From contig JAIUPH010000018.1 in assembly GCA_020161065.1 (NCBI GenBank), forward strand, positions 310,001-374,000: a DNA stretch of 64,000 bases, in the 5' to 3' direction. Position 1 is the stretch's first letter; each line of letters starts with the position of its first letter. The DNA is from Pseudomonadota bacterium. GTDB taxonomy: Bacteria; Pseudomonadota; Gammaproteobacteria; Burkholderiales; Burkholderiaceae_C. The notes beneath the pieces were generated by a model. The model worked only from the letters and a program-made list of their open reading frames with translations, had not been told where the DNA came from and ran no database searches. Positions 9,615 through 19,832 of this stretch are shown here, in pieces. Made by a program: the position numbers and the translations under genes.

Positions 9615-10556
9615 GTGAACCAGCCGCAGCTGCGCTTCCACCTCTCGGAGCTGGAGACCTTCCTCGTCGTCGTCGACGAAGGCAGCTTCAGCCGCGCCGC
9701 CGAGCGGCTGTGCATCTCGCAGCCCTCGGTGTCCAACCGCGTGAAGAAGCTGGAGGCGGTGCTGCGCGTCAAGCTGCTCAACCGCACCACGCGGCTGGTC
9801 GAGCCCACCGAGGACGGCCGGCTGCTGGCCGCCGCCGCCACCGAGGCGCTGGACGGGCTGTTCGAGATCCTCGGTCAGTTGCGCGACCGCTCGGAAGCCG
9901 CACGCAACCGCGTCGTCATCGCCTCGACGCCGGTGATCGCGGCGACCTTCATGCCGCGCATCATCCACGCCTTTTGCGAGCGCTTCGGCGACCTGCAGGT
10001 GCTGCTGCGCGACATGCCCTACGCGCAGCTGCTGCGCGCCATCGGCGAGGGCGAGGCCGACATCGGCGTGGCCGCGATCGACGGCGACCTCGACCACCTG
10101 CTGTTCCGTCCGCTGGCCAGCGAGAACCTGGTGCTGGTGGTGCCGGCGCGCCACCCGCTGGCGCTCTCGCCGCGCGTGGCGCTGGAGGCATTGCTGCCCT
10201 ACCGCATGCTGTTCCTGGAGCGCTACACGCAGTTGCGCGAGCGGCTGGCCGAAGCCTTCGCGCAGCAGGGCGCGGTGCTGGAGATCAGCACCGTGGCCAC
10301 GCTGCCCACGCTGCTGGGCATGGTCGACACCGGGAGCTGCATCACCTTCCTGCCGCGCTCGATGGCGCAGAGCAACGCGCGCCCGACGCGCCGCATCGTC
10401 GAGCTGGACGACTTCGCCGCCGTGCGCACCTACGGCAGCATCGTCGCGCGGCGCTCGGTGCCCACCGCCGCGGTGCAGAGCTTTCGCGAGCACCTGCACC
10501 GCGAGTTCGAGCCGCTGCTCGCGCAGGCCGCGCTCGTCTATGCACAGCCGATATGA
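9615..10556 (+). CDS. LysR-family transcriptional regulator
   Basis: This 313-residue regulator has an N-terminal winged HTH (FSRAAERLCISQPSVSNRVKKLE, roughly residues 19-45, broken by no stops) and a periplasmic-binding-like effector domain. The start codon is GTG at 9615. It is encoded on the same strand as the epimerase-to-TctC operon, 13 bases after it. That is unusual for LysR proteins, which are commonly divergent. It could regulate either that operon or the Liv transporter operon that begins about 100 bases downstream. Confidence 0.93.
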   Translation: MNQPQLRFHLSELETFLVVVDEGSFSRAAERLCISQPSVSNRVKKLEAVLRVKLLNRTTRLVEPTEDGRLLAAAATEALDGLFEILGQLRDRSEAARNRVVIASTPVIAATFMPRIIHAFCERFGDLQVLLRDMPYAQLLRAIGEGEADIGVAAIDGDLDHLLFRPLASENLVLVVPARHPLALSPRVALEALLPYRMLFLERYTQLRERLAEAFAQQGAVLEISTVATLPTLLGMVDTGSCITFLPRSMAQSNARPTRRIVELDDFAAVRTYGSIVARRSVPTAAVQSFREHLHREFEPLLAQAALVYAQPI

Positions 10557-10653
10557 ATGCATCGACATTTCCCATTGGGCGTTCGCCGGGGCGGCGGGCA
10601 AGATGGCTTACGACTGCCGGCCGCGCGCCGCGCCGCAGAACCATGGAGACATC

Positions 10654-11835
10654 ATGAAGCCCACCCCGACGAACGCGGCCGCGCTGGCCGCCCTGTCCAC
10701 CCTGCTGGCCGCGGCGCTGCCCGCCGCCGCGCAGGATACGCTGAAGATCGGCGCCCACGTCACGCTCTCGGGCCCCGGCGCCGCCTGGGGCCTGGCGATG
10801 AAGAACGCCGCCGAGCTGGCGGCCGACCGCGTCAACGCCGCCGGCGGGTTGGACGTGGGCGGCAAGAAGTACCGCGTCGAGATCGTCGCCTACGACGACA
10901 AGTACCAGGCCGGCGAGGCGGTGACGGTCGCCAACCGGCTGGTGTTCGAGGACAAGGTCAAGTACCTGATCGGGCCCACCGGCTCGGCGCCGGTGCTGGC
11001 GGTGCAGCCCATCACCGAGAAGAACCAGGTGCTGGTGGCGACGCTGGGCTTCACCAACAAGGCGCTCGGCGTCGACAAGCCCTACACCTTCCGCCCGGTG
11101 ACGACGACTTACGAGTTCGCCGAGCCGCAGATCGCCTGGCTGGTCAAGAGCCACGGCGTCAAGAAGGCCGGCGTGCTGCTGCCCAACGACGAGTCGGGCC
11201 AGGCCATCGGGCGCGACCTCGAGCTGGCCTACAAGAAGGCCGGCGGCGAGCTGGCGGTGAAGGAGTTCTTCGAGCGCGACCGCGTCGACTTCGTGCCGCT
11301 GATCACGCGCATGCTGGCGCGCGGCGTCGACACCATCGAGCTCGACGGCAACTCGCCGGCGACCGCGGGGCTGATCGTCAAGCAGGCGCGCGAGCTGGGC
11401 TTCAAGGGCAAGATCGTGCGCACCGGCGGCCCGGCCACGGCCGAGCTGGTCAGCGTGGCCGGCAAGGCGGCGGTGGAAGGCCTGATCGTCTACACGCCGA
11501 TCGACCCCGCGCTGCCGCCGACCAAGGCCTACATCGACGCCTACGTCGCCAAGTACAAGGCCGCGCCCAACGGCTTCAGCCCGGCGTTCTACGACTACAC
11601 CTCGATGCTGCTGGAGGCCATCCGCCGCGCCGGCAACATCAACGATTCGGCCAAGGTGCGCCTGGAGCTGGAGAAGATCAACAACCACCAGGGCGCGCTG
11701 GGCCGCGTCGGCTGGACCGGCAAGGCGACCTACGGCATCGACCACCAGATGGACAGCCCCTTCTACCTGGCCGAGCTGAAGGACGGCGCCGAGGTGATCC
11801 GCGCGCGCTGCACGCTGGCCGACGGCTGCAAGTGA
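10654..11835 (+). CDS. Branched-chain-amino-acid-type ABC transporter substrate-binding protein (LivK-like)
   Basis: This 393-residue type-I periplasmic binding protein has a signal peptide (ALSTLLAAALPAAAQ, cleavage near residue 27) followed by TLKIGAHVTLSGPGAAWG, the usual LivK start. GGAG at 10645-10648 supports the ATG at 10654. It heads a five-gene ABC operon with both permeases and both ATPases. In soil beta-proteobacteria many such systems carry aromatic or aliphatic carboxylates or amides rather than leucine. The downstream amidohydrolase and flavoprotein favour that here. Confidence 0.92.
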   Translation: MKPTPTNAAALAALSTLLAAALPAAAQDTLKIGAHVTLSGPGAAWGLAMKNAAELAADRVNAAGGLDVGGKKYRVEIVAYDDKYQAGEAVTVANRLVFEDKVKYLIGPTGSAPVLAVQPITEKNQVLVATLGFTNKALGVDKPYTFRPVTTTYEFAEPQIAWLVKSHGVKKAGVLLPNDESGQAIGRDLELAYKKAGGELAVKEFFERDRVDFVPLITRMLARGVDTIELDGNSPATAGLIVKQARELGFKGKIVRTGGPATAELVSVAGKAAVEGLIVYTPIDPALPPTKAYIDAYVAKYKAAPNGFSPAFYDYTSMLLEAIRRAGNINDSAKVRLELEKINNHQGALGRVGWTGKATYGIDHQMDSPFYLAELKDGAEVIRARCTLADGCK

Positions 11836-11848
11836 GGACGGTCGCGCG

Positions 11849-12718
11849 GTGGACTGGAACCTCGTGCTCGGCCAGGCCACCGTCAACGGCCTGATCATCG
11901 GGCTGCTCTACCTGCTGATGGCGGTCGGCTTCACGCTGGTGTTCGGCGTCATGCGCATGGTCAACTTCGCCCACGGCGAGTTCTACATGCTGGGTGCCTT
12001 CGCGGCCTACGTCGGCAGCGCGCACCTGGGCCTGCCCTTCCTGGCCGCGGTGGCGCTGGCCGCGGCCGCCGCGCTGCTGCTGGGCAGCCTGGTCGAATGG
12101 CTGGTGCTCAAGCCGTTCCGCAAGGACGAACTCAACGGCATGATCGCCACCATCGGCCTGGCGATGATCGTGCAGAACCTGGCGCTGATGGCCTTCGGCC
12201 CCGACCCGGTGTCGATGCCCGCGGTGGCCGAGGGCGCGAGCACGCTGCTGGGCATCACGGTGCCCAACTCGCGGCTGTACGTGGTGGTCTTCGCGGCCGC
12301 GGTGCTGCTGCTGCTGTACCTGTTCCTGCGCCACTCGCGCGCCGGGCGCGCGCTGCGCGCGGTGGTGGAGGACGCCGAGACCGCCGCGCTGCAGGGCATC
12401 CGCGCGCGGCTGTACTACCCGCTGGGCTTCGGCATCGGCGTGGCGCTGGCGGCCGTCGCCGGCGCGCTGATGGCGCCGCTGTTCTCGGTTTCGCCGTTCA
12501 TCGGCGCCACGCCGCTGCTCAAGGCCTTCATCGTCGTCATCCTCGGCGGCCTGGGCAGCATCGTCGGCGCCGCGGTGGCGGCGCTGTCGCTGGGGCTGCT
12601 GGAGAGCTACTCGTCGCTGGTGCTCAGCACCAGCACAGCCGACATGCTGATCTTCGTGCTGGTGATCGTCGGCCTGCTGGCCTTCCCACGCGGACTGATC
12701 GGCCGCGGCGAGGCCTGA
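11849..12718 (+). CDS. Liv-type ABC transporter permease (LivH-like)
   Basis: This 289-residue inner-membrane permease has about eight hydrophobic segments and the family signatures GLLYLLMAVGFTLVFGVMRM, NFAHGEFYMLGAF and VVILGGLGSIVGA (ATPase-coupling region). The GTG start at 11849 is 13 bases after the binding-protein stop. It pairs with the LivM-like permease that follows. Confidence 0.93.
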   Translation: MDWNLVLGQATVNGLIIGLLYLLMAVGFTLVFGVMRMVNFAHGEFYMLGAFAAYVGSAHLGLPFLAAVALAAAAALLLGSLVEWLVLKPFRKDELNGMIATIGLAMIVQNLALMAFGPDPVSMPAVAEGASTLLGITVPNSRLYVVVFAAAVLLLLYLFLRHSRAGRALRAVVEDAETAALQGIRARLYYPLGFGIGVALAAVAGALMAPLFSVSPFIGATPLLKAFIVVILGGLGSIVGAAVAALSLGLLESYSSLVLSTSTADMLIFVLVIVGLLAFPRGLIGRGEA

Positions 12719-12722
12719 CGCG

Positions 12723-13708
12723 ATGGCTTCGGACGCGATCTCCAGCACCGCCGCCGCCGCGGTGCCTGCCGCCGCCAAGCCGCGGCCGCGGCGCCTGCTG
12801 CTGGTGCTGCCGCTGGCGGCGCTGGCCGCGCTGGCCGCCTGGCCCTGGCTGGCCGGGCCCTTCGTGCTGCACCTGGCGATCCTGGTCTGCCTGAACGTGC
12901 TGATCGTCAACGGCCTGGCCATCATCGACCGCGCCGGCCAGCTCTCGTTCGGCCACTCGGCGCCGGTGGCCATCGGCGCCTATGCGGCGGTGCTCGGCGC
13001 GCAGGCCTGGGGCCTGGGGCCGCTGGCCTCGGCGCTGCTCGCGCTGGGGCTGGTGGCGCTGGTCTCGCTGGCGCTGGGCTGGGTCATCCTGCGCCTGCGC
13101 GGCGTGTACTTCGTGCTCGTCACCTTCGCCTTCGCCGAGCTGGTGCGGCTGGCGCTGCTGGACGCCGCGGCCTTCACCGGCGGCGCCAGCGGCATCGCCG
13201 GCATCCCGCCGCTGGCGATGGGCGGCTTCGCGTTCGACAGCCGCGAGCGCTTCTACGCGCTGGCGCTGGCCGTCGCGCTGCTGTCAGTGGCGGGCCTGGC
13301 GCTGCTGCTGCGGCGGCCGCTGGGGCGCGCGATGCTGGCGGTGGCGGCCAACCCGGCGCTGGCCGAATCGGTGGGCCTCAGCGTGCTGCGCCTGCAGCTC
13401 GTGGCCTACGTGATCGGCAGCACGCTGGCCGCGCTGGGCGGCGTGCTGACGGTGCGCTACATCGGCTTCGTGTCGCCCGAGTCCTTCGCCACCACGGCCT
13501 CGGTGGCCTTCATCACGATGCTGGTGATCGGCGGCCGCGGCTCGGTCTACGGCCCGCTGGCCGGCGCGCTGGTGCTGACGCCGCTGCCCGAGCTGTTCCG
13601 CGGCGCGGTGCAGACGCAGCACGTGTTCTACGGCGCGGCGCTGATCCTGATCCTGCGCTTCCTGCCCGGCGGCATCGCCAGCCTGGCGCAGCGCCGGGGG
13701 GCGTCGAG

Positions 13709-13712
<4 letters not shown>
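12723..13712 (+). CDS. Liv-type ABC transporter permease (LivM-like)
   Basis: This 329-residue membrane protein belongs to the LivM family, with NGLAIIDRAGQLSFGHSAPVAIGAY after the first helices, GVYFVLVTFAFAELVRL, and the coupling motif MLVIGGRGSVYGPLAGA. A long Ala-rich cytoplasmic N-terminal tail of about 25 residues precedes the first helix. The gene overlaps livG by four bases (ATGA), which indicates translational coupling. Confidence 0.93.
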
Positions 13713-14480
<768 letters not shown>

Positions 14481-14494
<14 letters not shown>

Positions 14495-15191
14495 GGTCGA
14501 AGGCCTGCGCGTGCGCTACGGCAGCCTGGAGGCGGTCAAGGGCGTGGGCTTTCACATCGACGAAGGCCAGGTGGTGGCGCTGATCGGCTCCAACGGCGCC
14601 GGCAAGAGCACCACGCTGCGCGCGCTGGCCGGCGTGCAGCCGCTGGCGGCCGGGCGCATCCGCTTCCTCGGCCAGGAGCTGCAGCAACTGCCGGCCGACC
14701 AGCGCGTGCGGCGCGGCATCGCGCTGTCGCCCGAGGGCCGGCGGCTGTTCGCGCGCATGACGGTGCTGGACAACCTGCTCGCCGGCGCGCACGCGGTGCG
14801 CGGCGCGGCGCCGCGGCGCGAGACGCTGGACGAGGTGTTCGCGCTCTTCCCGCGCGTGCACGAGCGGCGCCAGCAGCTCGCCGGCTCGCTGTCGGGCGGC
14901 GAGCAGCAGATGGTGGCCATCGGCCGCGCGCTGATGGCGCGCCCGCGGCTGCTGATGCTCGACGAGCCCTCGCTGGGCATCGCGCCCAAGGTGGTGGCCG
15001 AGATCGCCGACGCCGTGCAGCGCCTCAACCAGCGCGGCATGTCGGTGCTGCTGGTCGAGCAGAACGCGCGCCTGGCGCTGCGCCTGGCGCACCACGCCTA
15101 CGCGCTGGAGCACGGCGAGGTGGTGGTGCAGGGCCGCGGCGAGGCGCTGCTCGACGACCCCTTCGTGCGCAAGGCCTACCTGGGAGTCTGA
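14481..15191 (+). CDS. Liv-type ABC transporter ATP-binding protein (LivF-like)
   Basis: This 236-residue ABC ATPase has Walker A GSNGAGKSTT, the signature LSGGEQQM, Walker B LLMLDEPSLGI and the LivF-typical LLVEQNARLALRLA. An alternative start at 14487 gives MLEVEG. It closes the transporter operon, and the amidohydrolase begins four bases after its stop. Confidence 0.93.
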
Positions 15192-15195
15192 ACGG

Positions 15196-16236
15196 ATGAA
15201 CGAGCCCGCCCGCGACGACGGCAACCCGCCGCTGCTGCCGCACGTGCAGCCCGATGCGGCCTGGCTGGCCGCCAGCGTCGAAGCCGCGCTGGAGCCGGCG
15301 CTGCCGATCATCGACCCGCACCACCATTTCTCCGAGCACTGGGGCGGCTACGGCCTCGACGACCTGCTGCGCGACGCCGGCAGCGGCCACGACGTGCGCG
15401 CCACCGTCTACGTGCAATGCGGCTGGCGCTGCCGCAGCGGCGGCCCCGAGGCCTTGCGCGCCGTCGGCGAGACCGAGGCCGTGGTGGCGCTGGCCGAGGC
15501 CGCGGCCGCGCGCCCGGGCGCGCCGGCGGTGGCCGGCGCCATCGTCGGCCATGCCGAGCTGCGCCTGGGCGACGCGGTCGACGAGGTGCTGGCCGCGCAG
15601 GTGGAAGCCGGCCGCGGGCGCTTTCGCGGCGTGCGCAACAGCGGCGCCTGGCACGCCGCCTTCCGCCACGGCGTGCTGGCGCGGCCGCTGCCGGGCCTCT
15701 ACGCCGATGCCGCGTTCCGCCGCGGTTATGCCTGCCTGCGCCGGCACGGACTGTCGTTCGACGCCTGGGTCTACCACCCGCAACTGGTCGAGGTGGCCGA
15801 GCTGGCCGCCGCCTTCCCCGACACGCCGCTGGTACTGGACCACGTCGGCGGCGTCCTCGGCGCCGGGCCCTACCGCGGCCGGCGCGACGCGGCGCTGGCC
15901 GAGTGGTGGCCGCAGATGCAGCGCCTGGCGCGCTGCCCCAACGTCAGCGTCAAGCTCGGCGGCCTGGGCACCTCGGTGTTCGGCTTCGACTTCGCGGCGC
16001 AGCTGCAGCCGCCCACGTCCGAGCAACTGGCCGCGGCCTGGCGGCCGCTGTTCGAGCCGGTGATCGAGCTCTTCGGCGCCGGGCGCTGCATGTTCGAGAG
16101 CAACTTCCCGGTCGACCGCGGCGCCGCCGGCTACGGCGTGGTGTGGAACGCCTTCAAGCGCCTGGCCGCCGGCGCCAGCACGGCCGAGAAGGCGCTGCTG
16201 TTCCACGACACCGCGCGCCGCGTCTACCGCCTCTGA
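15196..16236 (+). CDS. Amidohydrolase-2 family metal-dependent hydrolase
   Basis: This 346-residue TIM-barrel hydrolase has the metal-binding motif IIDPHHHF (Asp40, His42-44) and VLDHVGG in mid-sequence. The end reads MFESNFPVDRG, typical of the dicarboxylic lactone hydrolase or 2-amino-3-carboxymuconate-decarboxylase-like group. It is coupled to the Liv transporter and followed by a GntR regulator, suggesting that the imported compound is an ester, lactone or amide hydrolysed as the first step. The substrate is not predictable from sequence. Confidence 0.88.
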   Translation: MNEPARDDGNPPLLPHVQPDAAWLAASVEAALEPALPIIDPHHHFSEHWGGYGLDDLLRDAGSGHDVRATVYVQCGWRCRSGGPEALRAVGETEAVVALAEAAAARPGAPAVAGAIVGHAELRLGDAVDEVLAAQVEAGRGRFRGVRNSGAWHAAFRHGVLARPLPGLYADAAFRRGYACLRRHGLSFDAWVYHPQLVEVAELAAAFPDTPLVLDHVGGVLGAGPYRGRRDAALAEWWPQMQRLARCPNVSVKLGGLGTSVFGFDFAAQLQPPTSEQLAAAWRPLFEPVIELFGAGRCMFESNFPVDRGAAGYGVVWNAFKRLAAGASTAEKALLFHDTARRVYRL

Positions 16237-16267
16237 GAAGCGCGCAACGGTGCTCGATAATCGCCGC

Positions 16268-16978
16268 ATGGCGTCGACCCGCAAGACCCGGCCCCGCGCA
16301 GCAAGCCCGATCGACGAAACCCCCGACGCCCGTGGCGAAGGCCTGCCGCGCGGCGAATCGGCCTACCGCCACATCCGCGCAGCCATCCAGGACGGCCGCC
16401 TGAAGCCCGGCGAGCGGCTGCGCGAGATCGAGCTGGCGGCGCAGGTCGGCCTCAGCCGCACGCCCATCCGCGAGGCGCTGGGCCGGCTCAGCGCCGAAGG
16501 GCTGGTGGTGCACGACGCGACGCGCGGCGTCGTCGTCGCCGAGCTCGACTACAACATGGTCAACGAGCTGTACTACATGCGCGAGGTGCTCGAAGGCACG
16601 GCCGCGCGGCTGGCGGCGCAGCATGCCTCGGAGGTGGAGATCGCGATCCTCGACGAGCTGTGCCAGCAGTACGAGGCCGCCGCCGGCGACCGGGCGGCGC
16701 TGACGGCGTGCAACCGCCGCTTCCACGAGACGCTGTACCGCTGCAGCCACAACCGCTACCTGCTGAACATGGTGACGGTGCTGCACGACGCGCTGTCGCT
16801 GCTGGGCAGCACCACGCTGGCCAGCGCCGAGCGCGCGGCGCAGACGCTGAGCGAGCACCGTCAGGTCGTCGCCGCGATCCGCGCGCGCGACGCCGACGCC
16901 GCCGAGCAGGCGCTGCGCCAGCACATCCGCAGCGCGCAGAAGGTGCGCATGCAAAAGCTCTTCGCGCAGGCGCTGTAG
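16268..16978 (+). CDS. GntR-family regulator with FCD domain
   Basis: This 236-residue regulator has an N-terminal winged helix (AYRHIRAAIQDGRLKPGERL and AAQVGLSRTPIREAL) and an all-helical C-terminal FCD ligand domain with the metal-binding style FHETLY and SEHRQVVAAI segments. I placed the start at ATG 16268; a GTG at 16250 is also in frame. FCD regulators usually repress catabolic operons and respond to a carboxylate. Candidate targets are the preceding Liv-amidohydrolase operon and the flavoprotein operon downstream. Confidence 0.92.
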   Translation: MASTRKTRPRAASPIDETPDARGEGLPRGESAYRHIRAAIQDGRLKPGERLREIELAAQVGLSRTPIREALGRLSAEGLVVHDATRGVVVAELDYNMVNELYYMREVLEGTAARLAAQHASEVEIAILDELCQQYEAAAGDRAALTACNRRFHETLYRCSHNRYLLNMVTVLHDALSLLGSTTLASAERAAQTLSEHRQVVAAIRARDADAAEQALRQHIRSAQKVRMQKLFAQAL

Positions 16979-17038
16979 CCGCGCGCGCGGCGGCCCAGTC
17001 ATCGGGCCCGCCAATAACTGCATGCCCACAACGCAATT

Positions 17039-17062
17039 GTTCGCGCGGCCCTTTGCGCGAAC
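17039..17062. terminator. 8-bp perfect hairpin between GntR and flavoprotein genes
   Basis: GTTCGCGC (17039-17046) and GCGCGAAC (17055-17062) are exact reverse complements with an 8-base loop. The hairpin is about 60 bases past the GntR stop and 40 bases before the flavoprotein start. No T-tract follows, so it may be a Rho-assisted terminator or a protein-binding palindrome. Confidence 0.4.
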
Positions 17063-17102
17063 ACTCGCTGCCGGCAAGGACAACCCTTTCGGAGCGAAGC
17101 GA

Positions 17103-18605
17103 ATGGCCGATGGCAAGCAATACGACGTGATCGTGGTGGGCGCGGGCAATGCCGCGCTGTGTGCGGCGATCTCCGCCCACGAGGGCGGCGCCCGCGTGCT
17201 GGTGCTGGAGAAGGCGCCGCTGGACGAGCGCGGCGGCAACTCGCTGTTCACCGCCGGCGGCTTCCGCTTCGTGCACGACGGCATCGACGACCTGCGCCGC
17301 GACGTGCTGACCGACCTCTCGCAGGCCGAGGTCGACCAGATCGTGATCCCCAAGCTGTCGCGCCAGCAGTACCTGGACGACCTGATGCGCGTCACCGAGG
17401 GCGAGAGCGACGAGGATCTGGCCGAGATGCTGATCGGCCGCTCGCGCGAGACGGTGGTGTGGATGCGCTCGCACGGCGTGCGCTTCATCCCGATGTTCGG
17501 CCGCCAGTCGTACAAGGTCGAGGGCAAGCACCACTTCTACGGCGGCGTCAACATCGAGGCCGTGGGCGGCGGCTTCGGCCTCGTCGACTCGCTGATCAAG
17601 CGCGCCGAGAAGCTGGGCATCGAGATCCGCTACGCGACCGAGATGCGCGAGCTGCTGCAGGACCGGCGCGGCGCCGTCACCGGCGTGCGCGTCAAGGGCC
17701 CCGAGGGCTACGACGAGATCGGCGCGCGCGCCGTGGTGCTGGCCTGCGGCGGCTTCGAGGCCAACCCCGAGATGCGCACGCGCTACCTCGGCCCGGGCTG
17801 GGAGCTGTGCCGCGTGCGCGGCACGCGCCACAACACCGGCGGCGGCATCCGCGCGGCGCTGGACATCGGCGCCCAGCCCTTCGGCGGCTGGTCGACCTGC
17901 CACGCGGTGCAATGGGACATCAGCTCGCCGCCCTTCGGCGACCGCGTGGTGCTGGACAACTTCCAGAAGCACTCGTACCCGATCGGCATCGTCGTCAACC
18001 TCAAGGGCGAGCGCTTCATCGACGAGGGCGCCGACTACCGCAACCACACCTACGCCAAGTACGGCCGCGAGGTGATGAAGCAGCCGCGCCGCACCGCGGT
18101 GCAGATCTTCGACGCCAAGACCGTCGACATGGTGCGCGACGAGTACCGCATCAAGCAGGTCACCAAGTTCACCGCCAACACGCTGGAAGAGCTGGCCGCC
18201 GGGCTGGAGATCGACCCGCAGGGCCTGCGGCGCACGGTGGACGCCTTCAACGCCGCCTGCCGCGGCGGCAGCTACAACCCGTCGGTGCTGGACGGCGTGG
18301 CAACCGAGGGCATCGAGCCGCCGAAGTCGAACTGGGCGCTGCCGATCGACCAGGCGCCGTACACCGGCTTCGTCGTCACCTGCGGCATTACCTTCACCTT
18401 CGGCGGCTTGCGCATCGACCCCGGCACCGCGGTGCTGGACACCGGCGGCCAGCGCATCCCGGGGCTGTTCGCCGCCGGCGAGCTGGTGGGCGGCATCTTC
18501 TACGGCAACTACCTCGGCGGCGCCGGGCTGATGTCGGGCTCGGTGTTCGGCCGCCAGGCCGGGCGCAGCGCGGCCGCCTTCGTCGGCGAGCCGGCCAAGG
18601 GCTGA
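17103..18605 (+). CDS. FAD-dependent fumarate-reductase/tricarballylate-dehydrogenase-like flavoprotein
   Basis: This 500-residue soluble flavoprotein has the dinucleotide-binding motif DVIVVGAGNAALCAAISA at the N-terminus and the C-terminal FAD site GELVGGIFYGNYLGGAGL. Its overall pattern, including RGGNSLFTAGGFRF and the capping domain with HNTGGG, is that of TcuA tricarballylate dehydrogenase and related fumarate-reductase flavoproteins. GGAG at 17091-17094 supports the ATG at 17103. No TcuB electron-transfer gene follows; a PrpF isomerase and ETF subunits follow instead. Electrons may therefore go to ETF, which is inference. Confidence 0.85.
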   Translation: MADGKQYDVIVVGAGNAALCAAISAHEGGARVLVLEKAPLDERGGNSLFTAGGFRFVHDGIDDLRRDVLTDLSQAEVDQIVIPKLSRQQYLDDLMRVTEGESDEDLAEMLIGRSRETVVWMRSHGVRFIPMFGRQSYKVEGKHHFYGGVNIEAVGGGFGLVDSLIKRAEKLGIEIRYATEMRELLQDRRGAVTGVRVKGPEGYDEIGARAVVLACGGFEANPEMRTRYLGPGWELCRVRGTRHNTGGGIRAALDIGAQPFGGWSTCHAVQWDISSPPFGDRVVLDNFQKHSYPIGIVVNLKGERFIDEGADYRNHTYAKYGREVMKQPRRTAVQIFDAKTVDMVRDEYRIKQVTKFTANTLEELAAGLEIDPQGLRRTVDAFNAACRGGSYNPSVLDGVATEGIEPPKSNWALPIDQAPYTGFVVTCGITFTFGGLRIDPGTAVLDTGGQRIPGLFAAGELVGGIFYGNYLGGAGLMSGSVFGRQAGRSAAAFVGEPAKG

Positions 18606-18636
18606 CGGTCCGTCCGCACGGCCTGCCTCGCCCGCC

Positions 18637-19788
18637 ATGCCGCTTCGCAAGCTGCACGCCGTGTTCGCCCGCGGCGGCACCTCCAAGGCGCTGCTGTTCC
18701 ACCGCTGGCACCTCCCGCCGCGGCGCGAGGACTGGGCGCCGATCTTCCTGGCCGCGCTGGGCAGCCCCGACGAGCACGGCCGCCAGCTCGACGGCATGGG
18801 CGGCGGCACCTCGTCGCTGTCCAAGGTCTGCGTGATCGGCCCGCCGACGCGCGCCGACGCCGACGTCGACTACACCTTCGCGCAGGTCGGCGTCGATCGC
18901 GCCTCGGTCGACTACGGTGGCAACTGCGGCAACATGTCGGCGGCCATCGGCCCCTTCGCGGTCGACGAGAAGCTGGTCGCCGCGCCGCGCGACGGCGAGG
19001 TCACGGTACGCATCCACAACACCAACACGGCCAAGCTGATCCACGCCCGCTTCGCGGTGCACGACGGCCAGGCGGCGGTGGACGGGCCGCTGCGCATCGA
19101 CGGCGTGGCCGGCAGCGGCGCGCCGGTGCGGCTGGAGTTCCGCGACCTCGCCGGCGCGCGCACCGGCGCACTGCTGCCCACCGGCGCCGCGCTGCAGACG
19201 CTGGCGCTGCCCGGCGGCGGCGCGGTCCGCGCCAGCCTGGTCGACGCCGGCAACCCCTGCGTCTTCGTCGACGCCGAGGCGCTGGGCCTGGACGGCACGG
19301 AGACGCCCGAGCGCATCGAGGCCGACGCGGCGCTGATGCAGACGCTGGAAGGCCTGCGCCGCCAGGCCTCGCTGCTGATGGGCATCGCCGCCGACGACGC
19401 GGCCGCGGCCGCCAGCCGCGCCGTGCCCTTCATCGGCCTGGTGGCGCGCGTGCGGCCGTGGACCAGCCGCGCCGGCGCCGCGCTGGGCCGCGAGCATGCC
19501 GACCTCGCGCTGCGCATGCTGTCCAGCGGCAACGCGCACCGCGCGGTGCCTGTCACCTCGGCGTTATGCGTCGCGGTCGCCTGCCGCAGCGCCGGCACGC
19601 TGCCGGCGCTGCTGTGCGCGTCGGCCGCCGGGCCGCTGCGCATCGGCCATCCGTCGGGCGTGGTCGTCGTCGATGCCGAGCCCGAGGCCGGCGGCGGCGG
19701 CGTGCGCCACGCCAGCGTCTACCGCACCACGCGTCGGCTGTTCCAGGGCGAGGTGCTGTACCGCGCGCCGGCCGGCGAAGCGGGCTGA
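18637..19788 (+). CDS. PrpF-family isomerase
   Basis: This 383-residue protein belongs to the PrpF family of aconitate and methylaconitate isomerases, which adopt a diaminopimelate-epimerase-like fold. Signatures are FARGGTSKALLFH at the start, GMGGGTSSLSKVCVIG, and YGGNCGNMSAAIGPFAV with a candidate catalytic Cys. Members move double bonds in tricarboxylates such as 2-methylaconitate or 4-oxalomesaconate. Next to a tricarballylate-dehydrogenase-like flavoprotein, it could isomerise the unsaturated tricarboxylate that enzyme makes. Confidence 0.9.
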   Translation: MPLRKLHAVFARGGTSKALLFHRWHLPPRREDWAPIFLAALGSPDEHGRQLDGMGGGTSSLSKVCVIGPPTRADADVDYTFAQVGVDRASVDYGGNCGNMSAAIGPFAVDEKLVAAPRDGEVTVRIHNTNTAKLIHARFAVHDGQAAVDGPLRIDGVAGSGAPVRLEFRDLAGARTGALLPTGAALQTLALPGGGAVRASLVDAGNPCVFVDAEALGLDGTETPERIEADAALMQTLEGLRRQASLLMGIAADDAAAAASRAVPFIGLVARVRPWTSRAGAALGREHADLALRMLSSGNAHRAVPVTSALCVAVACRSAGTLPALLCASAAGPLRIGHPSGVVVVDAEPEAGGGGVRHASVYRTTRRLFQGEVLYRAPAGEAG

Positions 19789-19832
19789 GCGCCGCATCTT
19801 TGCATTGTTCTCCTGCATCCGAAAGAGCCCCC

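Noticed and set aside
17022-17102. An upstream start (17022) for the tricarballylate-dehydrogenase-like protein
   Set aside because: It would run through the 8-bp hairpin and add residues before the FAD motif; GGAG at 17091 favours 17103.
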